Positions 27,001 to 39,400 of a DNA stretch of 64,000 nt are shown here, piece after piece. The notes below the pieces were generated by a model. That model was not told where the DNA came from, did no database searches, and saw only the letters and a program-made list of their open reading frames with translations. The position numbers were made by a program, and so were the translations under genes. Position 1 is the stretch's first letter. Every line of letters begins with the position of its first letter. Origin of the DNA: Acanthaster planci (Eukaryota > Echinodermata > Asteroidea > Valvatida > Acanthasteridae); assembly GCF_001949145.1 (NCBI RefSeq), contig NW_019091502.1, positions 365,253-429,252 on the forward strand. The letters run 5' to 3'.

Positions 27001-30000
27001 GTGGGTGTTTATTTTCGATCCTTTGTTCCGGTTTTAATCAGCAGAGAGTGTCGAAACCATAATTTATGGACCATAACGTTAAGCCGCCGGCCGTCTGTTG
27101 TAAAGTGGATGTTAATAACCGAACATGTGTTCTCTTTATTTTTTCTAGCTTCAAGGTAAAAACGACTCGGCTATTATGAGGCTCCGTCTTGAGGGTAGGC
27201 CTACATCTTGAGGCTGCAAGAGAGCCCAAGAGAATAGACTGTCTAGATTAAAATATGAAATTGCCATGGGGAATGGACATATTAAAAAAGTTACCAGGCA
27301 GAGATCACGTGAGGTTTATAGCTTCATAGGATTGGCTATCTTATAATTTTGGCTCAGATCTTGATGGTTGAACAAATTAAGGTGCATTTACTGTCCATTT
27401 AAATGCCTCATTGTTTTTAAATTACTGATATTTTTCTGTTTGTAATGTTTTTCCTGTTGGTTTTCTTACAAGGAAGAGTGTTTCAGATCAACACTTCTTT
27501 CTTTTAGGCTCAATTACTTATTCTGAAAATAGTTCCAGGAATGCTTCATTTCTATTCATGGTGTTTATTTTTGTATATATCCACATTTTTATATTTGCAA
27601 TGCACGACAAAGATGTTTCCCTTAAACCCGGACGAAGGTGCGGATAACGCCATCAAAGGATTAACTTTCCAGACAAAACCATCGCACGGGAGAGAAGAGT
27701 TTGGACGTTCGACATCAATATGTTGTCGTCAGAGGTGGGATATCATTTCTTTTCTTCGCTGACGGACTGGCTCAGCGCTTTCCCGCTACTCTCCATACAT
27801 ACAAAGATTCAGTGACGTGTGTCGACGATAGACTGTCCAAGTTCATGACGACAGGGGGTTTATGGCACGTAAAACCAGTGCTGACAATATTGAGCAGTTG
27901 TTCAGCATTGCGATGTCAAATAGACGATCATGTTTGCATAGAATGCCACCATTATTGACAATGTAGCGAAATTGATGGTTCCCCTTATTCAAAGCTAGAT
28001 CGTTGGTGCAGAATATTTTTTGCGACTGTACCTACCGACATCAAACAACATTTTAAAAATTCTCCGAAATGAATTAGACATATACTTATTTCTTAGACTG
28101 AGGATTGTTGAGTTGTTTTTTATCGTTGCAAATCCTGTGACGTTATAGAAATGAAAAACATGTTCTTTTGACCTTTTCAGGACCCCCATTTTACAAGATT
28201 GGAGGTACCGGTAGTCTTACCACAAAATAACAAAAGTCAATGCAGTGACATACCTCTGAAAAACTCAGAATTCACTCAGAAACATTCCTTTGAATAAGTG
28301 CAATGTTACAAAAACAATATTTTTGACACAACAAGTTTGTTCTTTGTTCCGCGCTCTAGGTTGGACGGCATAAATAGGCTACGTTCAAGAAGTACACTGA
28401 ATAAAAAACCTTTTTTATCGTAGATTTTAGTGTCCAGCCCTTCAAAACGTTTCCCAGCAAGACGTGGAGTGTCGATATAGCCTCATCGGTACTTTTTAAC
28501 ACGAAATGAAGTTCACTCACTCGATCCGTGCAATATGAGGCCAAGTTAGAAAAATTGCAACTAACTTCTGGATTGAAAGTGACTGACGAAGCGACATTTG
28601 TTAGCGAACATCTGCATCATCTGGCTCTGAATGAATTCTGTGTTTAGTTCGAAATGCTGTCACACGTAAACCTCGGTAGGTGAAACACTGTAATTCATTT
28701 AAAAGTCATTTTAAAAAATCGATAGAAAGGAGACTGTGCAGCATTAATTATAAGATCAAAGCTTGAGACGGTATATCCGTTGAATTTTCGGTCAGACAAA
28801 CTGCAGCTTGTTTTTGATGGAGATCGCACTACATCAGGACAAAATCAGTTGCCAGTATTTCTAAACCTACGGTTTCTCAAGGTCTTCTCTTCCCTGCGAC
28901 CTCCCCTCCCTCTGTCTTGCTAGAGTGCTTTCTGTTCCTCTAATTTGATTTTCATCATCAAAATATGGGTCAGAAAATTATGACGCTTTTGAAAATCGTT
29001 TTAATTGAGGCGCAATGGAAGCCCTCGTGCACCATTAGGCCGGCTGCCAAAGGAAGATGTTTCCTCAAGAGGCATTGAATTGCAGTTTGAAAATAGAATA
29101 AATACCAAAGTCGGTGTCGTCCATATTTTATCACTCATCCTTCATATTTTACCAGCGCGCCAGTATCCATTGTAAATGCTGAAGGTATGTGAAAATGTTG
29201 TATATAATGAACTAGAAATTTTTATTTTTCGTAGCCGGACGGAATATAATTATATTTGATTATTTAAGAACGTTAAAGAACATCCACGTCTGAAAAAATT
29301 CAAGACCCAAATGATGTAATTTGGCATGACGGTTACTTTACATTTTAATGAAAGGTTTGCCAAAATAAAGCCTTCCCCAGATTTCTGGAATGTGTTTTCT
29401 GATGTACGATCAGCAAGTTATCGAGTATCCATAACAATGTTTTCTTTTTGACAAAACAAAAATCGACTTCATGGGCTTGTTCACATGGAGAATGTGAATT
29501 TAAATAAATGGACAACAATTTTTTTCTTTCAATGATTTTCGTTAAATGGAAAATTGAGGAGACAACAGAATATCCTTGTGATGTGTATGAAATTATCAAA
29601 AGTATAATCCTTGTTCAAAATACTTGGAAACTATTTATACGAAGACAATATCTACGCAACGTTTCTCGCAAAAACGTTTTTCCCCGTGGCATTTTCCTGA
29701 GGCCATTTCTTTTGTGGAAAAAACATTATTGAAACTTAAGGTAAGCCAATACCCCCACATTTTGAAGTGTTAGCCATTTTAATTTTATCAGCATTTCAAG
29801 AACCTTGCTTTGTGGCACAAGCATTTTGGCACCAGGAGGCTTCTTTCCAGCATTTTGGACAAAGACAAATCGCAGAGATATTCCAGGGATCTGAAGTATG
29901 AAAAGTGCCTGCTGCAACAAACTCATAGCAGGGGATTGCACTTGCATTTTCCATTATTGACTGAAATATCACTTACCATTCTACCTTTGTACTTTAAAAT

Positions 30001-33000
30001 AAACATCTTTAATAAAAGCTTCATAAATCTCAGAAATTAGTAAAAGCAAAGAATAACTGAATCTTCCTTTTCTCTCATTTTTTGGTTCAGACTTTGTGGC
30101 ATAATTTAAATATAAGGGGTTAACCCTACACATTAATCGAAATGTTTAAGCTGCTTTCAATTCCATCGATATTTCAAAATGTGGAGATAGAAATCTAAAA
30201 AAAGACTCGAGATTGGCATATTACTCTTAATTTACATACAATAAGTAGTTCCAACATTAGGAGGAAACTAGTGATTTGAGGAAAATATATCCAGTGTCGG
30301 TTCCTTGTATTTCATTACTGATACCTTAGCTTCATGTGCCAAGCACAAATCTAAACGAGAAATGCGTCACATAGGGTCATGGACATTTCCAATAACCACA
30401 ATAAACAGAAGTTGAAATGTTTAGGCATTCAATCTATTGAAGCTTTTATGACATCCGTCCTCCATTGGGTCCATTTCAAAGTAATGTTTGTGTGTATCTT
30501 CAAAGTGAGGCCTAGAGTTTGTGAGCCACGCACGGATAGCACGTACACATGCCTCTATACGTCAACAACCTACAATAAATAATTACCAGTCTCACCAATT
30601 TGGCGCCAAAATACCTCCGAACGAAATTGAATATTAATTGCTAACGCTACATGGGGTTCATTAGTATATTCCCTGTGTACTTCTCCTTGTAGTGCGCAAC
30701 ATTTCCCCTAGCGCTGATCGTTTTTCATGTACCTGTTCCGGAGTTTGATCCCAAATTTGAAGTGAAAGTGTTAAAACGGGTAATTCAGAACACGAATTCC
30801 CATGGATATTTTCCTCTCTAAACATTTATTATATATACGCAGTGATATAACATACTATTTTTAGGCTAATAGTATCTTAGAATATCTGTCATTTGTCAAG
30901 GCACTGATATACTGCTTTTTCAAAGGGGAAAGTGATGTCCGACCAGTTTGTCGACGTTTCAACCCATTAGTAAGTGTTCGCAAAAATGCTAAAGATCATA
31001 TTTTAAGCCTGAGATATTTGGTTCTGTTTAGCCAAGTACGTTTAATTTCACGGTGAGATGTAATGCCTTTCTGTCTTTTTGCCTGCCTTGGTCGATGACT
31101 ATTACTGCTTAAAATTTCAATGAACTGTCCGTTACTGACAGCCACAAGCACAGCCGATGCCTTGCATCCGAAAATGAGTTATTGGCAATGCAATTAGAAG
31201 TTAAAGTTAAAGGGGGGGGGTTGCGTTCTTTCATTCCTAATTAGCCAAGGATACAGGGGTGGTGCTCATCAGGCCTAGTATGATACTGGTGTTAAGTGAA
31301 TGCAAATGACTGTCTTATGCTGTGCTGCCCGGTGTAGATAGTGTTGTTCAATGCTGTTCATACACAAACCCCTGTGCTGACCAGTGTAGGGTGTGTTGGT
31401 TAATCATACTTTCTAGATATAAACTGCATCTCAGCGTTATTTGATAACATTAACAGAGTGTGTCCTTATGACGTGAATTCAAACCTCACACGACTTTAAT
31501 GTGGGATTCATACAAATGCCTGCTTTAGCATACTGTGTAAATAGGCTAGAGGTGGTGGGAAATTTTTACTTCGTGCACTGAAAAAGACCTATGGAGTGTG
31601 TGTATTGGATCTTGTGGGTACCAGAGCGATAGGAAGTACCCTACAAGTCTCTTACGCGTTACCCGACAAAAACTTTCCGAAATAGTTAATTAGCATTTCC
31701 TCCTGGGGAAATTTTCTTAAGTTATCTCATGTTTCATGAAATATTTTAAGGAAAGGATATGTTTGTCAACTCAGAAAATTGATTCAGGTTCAACTGGGAA
31801 TGAGGTGAATACAGCACGTTGCACATTTGTGCTTTTGGTACAAGAGGAAAAAAATGGAAATCTCCCCGTAAGGATAGAAAGCCCCGTCTCTGTGTATACA
31901 CTGTGTAGTTCACCCGTGTGATGAGAGAATTTCGAAATAAGGAATACTAGATTTCCACTTTCACACGAGCTTGGTGTTGAAGTCAGTGATGTCGCAGTTC
32001 CTATATACCAAAAGGGATAGTCCTTTCACAGTGTCCGCCATATTTCGCTTCAGTACCTCCTAGGCTTTTTTTTGGCCATAAATCAATAATACTCCCTTTT
32101 CGCCACCACAAACCTTTCATTCACCATTCATCCAACATTCAAGGTCTCTCCCGTTAAAAGCGTGAAATGTTGATGGAATATTTATCAGAGGTATATAGAA
32201 TTCGTGTAATAGGAAATTTATGACAAACGCGTAGTAGTAAAAAGAATTATGGTGTTATAAATCAAACGGTTTAAAGGGCCATGATTAAAACTTTACTTGG
32301 CAACATATTGTTAGCAACTTAATATTTATTTGACAGATATGCTTATAAGGACCCTTTGACATCCTTTTAACCTGATTGAAGTGTGCCGTTTTGAAAATTT
32401 CAACTTTCCATGTCGTTTCCATTTTCTGACGAATGAGATCGTTGCTTCTGTGATGTCATTTTGTGATGTCATTTTGAACTAAAAAATTTGCTCATCGAAA
32501 ATATTTGTGAGAAAATTATGCACAATTTAGCCTACTTTTAAATTCTGTCCAGATATAAGGATAAAACGCCTGTAACATTGAGGATTTTCCGGAAATTGCA
32601 TCACTTTCCTCATGTTCAACTTATTCATATTCGCCTGCATAAAATTGCCTCCAAATGCCCTTAAAATAGCCAAATAAAAATTCCAAAAATGGTTGATGGA
32701 ACACAGATGGGAATATAGACAAGAAATGGATTTAACATAATACTACCCATCACAAGCAATGCACACTGCAACACGAGGGTCGTCTTCAGCAGCGGCCGAA
32801 AGAGAACCAGTACACACGAACGGGGCCCCCAGTAAGAGCAATAAAATGTCCTATCACAATGGCAATTTCTTTTCACTTTAAGAGGAGAAACACTTCTTCC
32901 CCTCACTCACTAATAATTGTTTTGTGCACGATTTCATACCTCCAGTACACCCTGCATACAAAAAAGCGTGAAGAAACTGCCGGCAAACTCAACACAACCT

Positions 33001-36000
33001 TTTCAGAATTCCCTCAGCTTGTGAAATATTACACTCCAATCCATGAAGATACACTTATGGACACCGATTATTGAAATGGACGGTGGGCTTCCATGAATGT
33101 ACCCAAAGAGCCGCGGGAATATTAAGTACACTTTGCCAGTGGATTACATTTCGTGTAATCTGGGGACGAAGGCGGATATACTTTTGGCTGGCCTGGAGAG
33201 CAACACTCGGGTCGAAATTTATCTTCAACCTGCAGGAGGGCTTTGGCTGTGTTGTAATAACTTAGTCGCTGGTTTATGAGTTAAAGGATTTTTTTTATAT
33301 TTCTGGATTTTATAGACACATCAATATAATGTATAGGCCGAGACAACATATGCGTAATTCGGTAACACAACTGCAAGACAGCCTTAATTACTACTTTTTA
33401 ATATAAATATTAACATAGATAGGGATTTTTTTAAATAACAACCGTAACGTTTTTACTAAATTTTGTTCCAAAGCCACGGTACACAACAGCAAACCTGTGC
33501 GCATTCACAAATATTGCCAATTTTTTCCTAATTCTCCACACGTTTTTCTTTTTACTTTACCTTTTAATGCTCCGTTTCACATTTAAAGTTCCGATTATTT
33601 ATTGAAACTCAATCATGCATTAAGCAATGAAAAATATGCGTAAAACAACTTGTCCGATTCCCACGAAGCCACGAATGTCCTTTCCAGAGTAATCATCCCT
33701 ATTCTTCAAACGGCAAGAAATTTCAAAGAAGGTGGATAACTGAGAGGGTTAACTTTAGGGACAAACGTTGCTCATAGTTGAAGAACTTCTCATCATCTCA
33801 AAATGGAAACACGAAGACTTAGAAAGGTGCAAATGCAACGGAATCGGTCAGTGCACGAAAACGTAACTTCAACATGCTTGTTGCAAGAGCTTTGTCACTA
33901 TCATACAAAAGCTGTTTATCACAAACGAGAGAGAAACGTCGTTAATAACAACCCTTGAACATTAAATTGAGCTGCAAAATTCTCAGTTTAATGGAAACAA
34001 TTACGTAGCACTCAGTGATGACACTGAAGGTGCATAAGCCTTGTCGAGTCATTTATTTACTGCCTTATATGTGGCGAGGAACTATTTTTGATGACCTCAC
34101 TTGGCAAATCATTCCTAGAGGTGAAGATTGGTCGATAATTTGACTGCCGACAATAAGATTGTGACACTGATAGTTAACTGGAGTACGTGTTATGTATATC
34201 TTCTTGAAATCGTATTTTCATCAGGAAAATGATTTTAATGCATTTTTTTGTAGCTGTTGCCATAATAGACGCTGGAAGATACAACTCTAGCAGTGCGTTA
34301 CAAATTTATGTAATAGCTTGAGTGTACCAAAGAAACCAATCACATGTTACAATAATTGAAAATAAACTGCAAGGTGGCGCTGTTTGAGGCTCTAATGGTA
34401 GGAAAATCTCCAATCACCTTTCCCGAGGTTAAATGTGATTTGCCGTGTATCATTTATAAAAAGGTATCTGTGGATAGCTAATAAATAATTATGCTCATAC
34501 CAGTTACTCGTCAATGTGTTTTGAGCAACTTCTGATGGTGTCAGAAAACGTCTCTTGCTTTGGTCCGATATTTTCACCGAGGCGCGCTTGATTGTTAGCT
34601 GCCATAATGAAAGTGCTTTGGGAAACTAGCTACTCTACGCTGTGTATGTAAGGCACACGTGAAGAAATGAGTTAGTGGCCATAATTATTCGCAAACAGAG
34701 GCTCAATTAATTCATGACCGATGGTACTACATGTTAGCAAAAGTAATTTGGAACATCCTGACACATATAGCACAAAATGTCAACTGCCACCTCACAACTA
34801 AAGATCTCAGGGAATTCATTTCAAAATTCACTCAGAGTTCAGAAAATTCAATTCTTCCCCAAAGCATGCACAGAACTGTGGTTAATGGCAAAAATGTCCG
34901 GGGTTTCAAAGTCGGTGCAAACGGTGACTGCTGTGCAAATTCGCCCCTCGCACTTTACGTCAGTCCCGGTCAAAGAGCGTGTTTTTTTTGAGGGATGCAT
35001 CCCCCATCCCAGGAGATTTACGCCCTTACCTACGCCCCCTGTGTTAAAACTACATTCATAGCTTTTTGAGAATCAAATTTACACGGATTTTCTCAGCCAA
35101 TATAGAACCGGTACTTTGCAATTCTTAACAGATATCAAACTCAAGGGAACTTTTTTTTTAAACATGCTTTTGTGGAAAACAAAATCTTGTTTCTCTCGCT
35201 GAAATCTTCCTGCATATTAACTCCCGTTACAAAAACTGATACATAGAGAAAAAGAAATAAACACCTTAGTGTGCAAATAAGTCCCCAAACAGTATACATT
35301 GACATAATTTGATAGCAAAGACACTCTTAACTTGCACATACATTTTATCTTTGAAGCGGGTGCGTCGTATTTCATTACTGTAAAGATGATTTTGTTTTTA
35401 TCAGTAAGGGACAGTCGCCCTGTGTGGGAGCATTCTGTTGAGATTGCTGATTGTATAGATTGATCACCGCTGCAGTTGTGGCTAGTGGATGCAGAGACGT
35501 GAACAGAAATCCCAACAAGACGGTTAGGTATTTTGCTCAAAGCGTTCCCTGCAATTTCGTCACCCTGGGATCTTTGCCTTGGCTAGTAGTACGCATCAGT
35601 GTCTGTCAGCCGACCCATTTTCAGATGGGACAGGCTTGGCAGACTGAACAGGTAGGGTGCTTTTGTCGCTATTTCTGTAACAGTTAAAAAATGAAATCGA
35701 GGCTGTGCACGGTTAAAAGCAAATTACTTGATGTACCGCTGTAACATTTCGTTACAAATGTACAGGTGTTCGATATGCTTCTTTGGTCTAATGTTGAATA
35801 TCAGTGACGGCTTTTCATTTATCAATAATTTAGCTCCTAGAGGATTTGGCTTCTTTCGTCATCAATTTAAACTGTTAAATTGTTTCTTGTCTCACAGCTC
35901 TGCAATATGCGTTAGGTGTTGTGTGTGTCTTTCAAAGGGCCAGTTCAATTAAAACTTGTGAACTTTTACAGGTTTTCAAGAGATTCCAAAGGCATAAATG

Positions 36001-36333
36001 AAACCACGGTGGAGTTATCACCAGGTGGTACTCATAATATAGGGCCATTAGTGTATCCCAACATGGGTGTTAATCTAACACTACAGATGTTGCACTGCAC
36101 CATGGTCTCATGTCTCACGCTTAGGGATTATATTTATAAGCGGCTTTTTTTCCTTTTCCGTGTAACTACTATGCTAAAGATTAGTGTGGTTTACTGTCTG
36201 TCATTTCAGGTTGCAAGTTGTCGAGAAACCCCCCCCCAACATTTTCCCTTATTCTTTGATCTTATTTTTGAAAGCTTTCAGTTTTAAAATGAAAAGGGAA
36301 AAGAGGTTGAGCCAAGCCCCTTGGCTTTGATAT
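24018..36333. other. Long stretch without recognised gene or element
   Basis: AT-rich, with short poly-A/T and poly-G tracts. CCTACGCCCCCTG near 35,030 resembles one hAT terminus, but no partner end was found. The 3' untranslated region of the neuropeptide gene must extend below 36,334. Confidence 0.5.
32448..32476. repeat. Tandem 14-bp repeat, two copies
   Basis: TGTGATGTCATTTT occurs twice in direct succession. Each copy holds TGATGTCA, close to the CRE core TGACGTCA but with one changed base. Probably a chance short duplication. Confidence 0.6.
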
Positions 36334-36422
36334 TTACCCACCCTCTTGACGTTTGCCAAGCAAGTCGAATGGACTAATACCAGTCAAACTAGGGCGCTTG
36401 TAAAGCTCCAGATCTGCCACTT
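36334..36422 (-). CDS. Coding exon 8: variant peptide copy 7 and stop
   Basis: The acceptor TTTCTGACTTTCAG/AAG is strong. A second in-frame CAG lies nine bases further on (exon start 36413) and would drop three residues. The exon encodes VADLELY, KR-PSLTGISPFDLL-GKR, QEGG and TAA at 36336-36334. The peptide differs from the others at positions 1, 2 and 12 (A to P, R to S, I to L) and keeps LTGISPFDL. No AATAAA is visible on the minus strand between 36,334 and about 35,900. TATAAA (complement of tttata near 36,132) and AATAAG are the only variants close by, so the 3' end is unresolved. Confidence 0.9.
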
Positions 36423-39400
36423 CTGAAAGTCAGAAACGAAAATATATGCCATAATTCACCCCCATGATTCAAGGATAAAGCAACGAAGTCAAGTGCACAG
36501 AAGTTAGTTTTGAAATTTGTAGAACCCCTTCTGCTTTTTTTAGTGACGTTAACAGAAAACAAATTATTTCATGATTTGAAAAATACTTATTTTCCATAAA
36601 CAGCGGTGACATTCATGCAATAAATAACGATTTGAATAAATTTTATTTAATAAAAACAATTGTAAACCACCAATTTGCAGTGGCTGCAATCTATGGGTAA
36701 CAAGTGGCTGCAATGAACAGGGTGTCCAGCCTTCTCAATTGATGCTTAAATCAGGTGTGCGAAGTTTAACGATCAAGACTGAAGCCAGTTCTATAAACTA
36801 TAAACTAAACTACAGCTCTGTTTTCTTACCGTCTTCCCTTTTCCCAATCAAATCAAACGGGCTGATTCCGGTCAGTCGAGCTCTCTTAAAACTGTCTGTT
36901 TGTGGAAATGTGAAAAATAAAACTCTTAATATATTCAGTACATATCCACATATACGAATAGGTAGCAGCAGTTTACATTCGACTTGCCACATTCAAAACA
37001 CTTTGGAACAATATACTTTCAGAAAGAGCTACTTCTGAAGACCCCTTTCTCTTTCATTCCTTTGTCCAAATCCTTTGTATGACAAGGTTCTTGTAATCAC
37101 ATAGTAAATTAGTTAGTCAATGCAACCCTGTAATAATTTGAGTTTACTGCTTTTGCTTGCGCAGGACAGATGAATGGATATTTGATACTCATGATTTCGG
37201 TTAAAGGTCGAAAGGTATGTAAACATAACCTTTTGAATGTATTTGTAATTAATCATTTCAACTGCCCCCTTCCCATCAGTTCTCTTTCAAATGCATGTAA
37301 GCGGGCTAAATCAAAAGGGATTACCCTGTCATTTCAGCCAACTTACCTGCAACTGGGATAAATATAAAAATAGTTTCAACAGTCAAGATTTTTTTCGGAA
37401 AATAAAAAAAGCAACAGAGAAAAGATTCCTGTGACAAGCAAGATATGCAATGGAATGATATACCACAATAAGTGAATCCGAATGTGTCACAGTTCAGTGA
37501 TTGAGTAAGGCCAGAAACACGGACAAACCAAAAACAAACCCAAGCAAAACACAAAACAAAACCAAAACAAAAAAGAGGTTAACCTTACCTTCAGCTCTCT
37601 TGCCAATTAAATCAAACGGGCTTATCCCTGTCAGCCTGGCCCGCTTCAGAACATCTGCTTTACAAGAAGCACATAAATAAATCCAATTGAAACAGGTGGC
37701 CAAAGAATAACTTTGACTCAGTTTTTCAAATTTAATGTTAAAATTTCCAAACGTTTATGTCAGTGCCTCACCTTCGTCCCTTTTGCCGATCAAGTCGAAC
37801 GGACTTATCCCAGTCAGTCGAGCTCGCTTCAAATAGTCTCCTTTCAAGAAATTCCAATATGAAATGAATAGTGATGAACATGGTATTTATCGGTCTTCTT
37901 GTTTGCAGCTGTCAATTCAATCTACTGACTCTGACGAGCTTTGATTGGAATTCATCAGCATGAATATACATCAACTTCATTTGCATTATTTAAATTTATC
38001 CCAGATTTTGTTTGGTAACTAGGGTCTCCTCTGTGAACTGAGAAGCGAAGAGAGAGCAACATTTCTTCTGTTCCCTTAATTTTAAAAAACATGTATATCG
38101 TACCATATGCTCTCTTGCCGATGAGATCGAAGGGCGAAATCCCTGTCAGCCGAGCTCGCTTTACAAATGCGTCTACGTTGTAAAAGTAAAGAAAAACCTT
38201 GTTGAGTGGTCACAAAGAAACCAAGATTATAGGTCAAAGAACAGACAGGCATTCTAAAATTTGTCGGGGGAGGGCTGGCTTGAAGACACACAAAGGGACA
38301 AGGTGCGGCGGTTGACCTAAGAAAAATGAGGGGGCTTGTAAATTACAGCACAACACTCTGAAAACAGCTCTTTTATTTGAGAAAAGGGGAAACTGAAACT
38401 GGGATTGCGAGGATGTTGAGATGGTTACAAAGCCTTACGCCCCCTCCCCAACCACATCAAGGGTGGAGCAGATTTTCAGTGGTGGACCAAACAGGGTTGA
38501 ATGATCTTATTTCTAAGGAGTTAAGGTTACTCAGAGCCTATTGAAATAAGGCATTAGAGGATTTCGTAAGAAAAAAAGTTCTGTTCGATAAAATGAGACC
38601 ATGCCAAGTGAAAACGGATCGAGGCTGTTTTGACTGACTTATTTTGACTGAAATTTGTCGGGTCCCCAGTTTTTGTCAGAGTGAACTTTCTCTCTCGAAA
38701 TAAGAGCGAAAGTCATAAGACCACAACATGGTTTTTAACGGGATGAAATATACCCCAAACACATAAAAAGACATAAAATTAAAAAAAAAAACACTGACGG
38801 AGGTGCCTGGAGATTTATTTTTACCACTTTTCTGAGGACATCAACAGCTGGCATTTTCTCAGTGAAGCTCTTTTCATGAAAACGTCTAGGACGATATAAA
38901 CTTAAATAAGGCAGAGAAAAATACATGCATTCCCCCCGTTAGTTTCGAGTTGAGATGTTTGAGATCAAAACCAATATTCGGCTGGTAAGAATAATGAGAA
39001 TTTCATCAGCATGAAATTCAAGAGCGTCGAGTCTTTAGAATGCTTTAAAGGTAACACAATAAATTAAAGTGTTACATTAGGGTGTAAAATCCACACCGCA
39101 TAATTCTGTCAATCATAAATAACACAAAGTCTTATTTTAACTTTTAAGAAGTTGAAAGCAACAAAAGTTTGTAGAGATATACCTTCGTCTCGCTTCCCTA
39201 TAAGGTCAAATGGCGAGATACCTGTAAGCCGTGCTCGTTTAGCATCATCTGATACAGAAAATAACGTCAAAATGGATCTTAAACAATAATTATTAAATAA
39301 CTTGTTCCGGCTCTTTTTGTGAAATTTTGATGATCATGGCTTGAGTTTGAATGGTACTTCATGAGTGTTGATCTAACTCAAGTCTAGCATCATAGGTTCG

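Noticed and set aside
33097-33279. Plus-strand frame with protein-like composition
   Set aside because: Only 60 codons, no domain or splice sites recognised, and an overlapping frame is equally open.
34980-35045. hAT-like terminus CCTACGCCCCCTG (right end)
   Set aside because: No matching left end or target duplication was found within about 1 kb, so no element is called.
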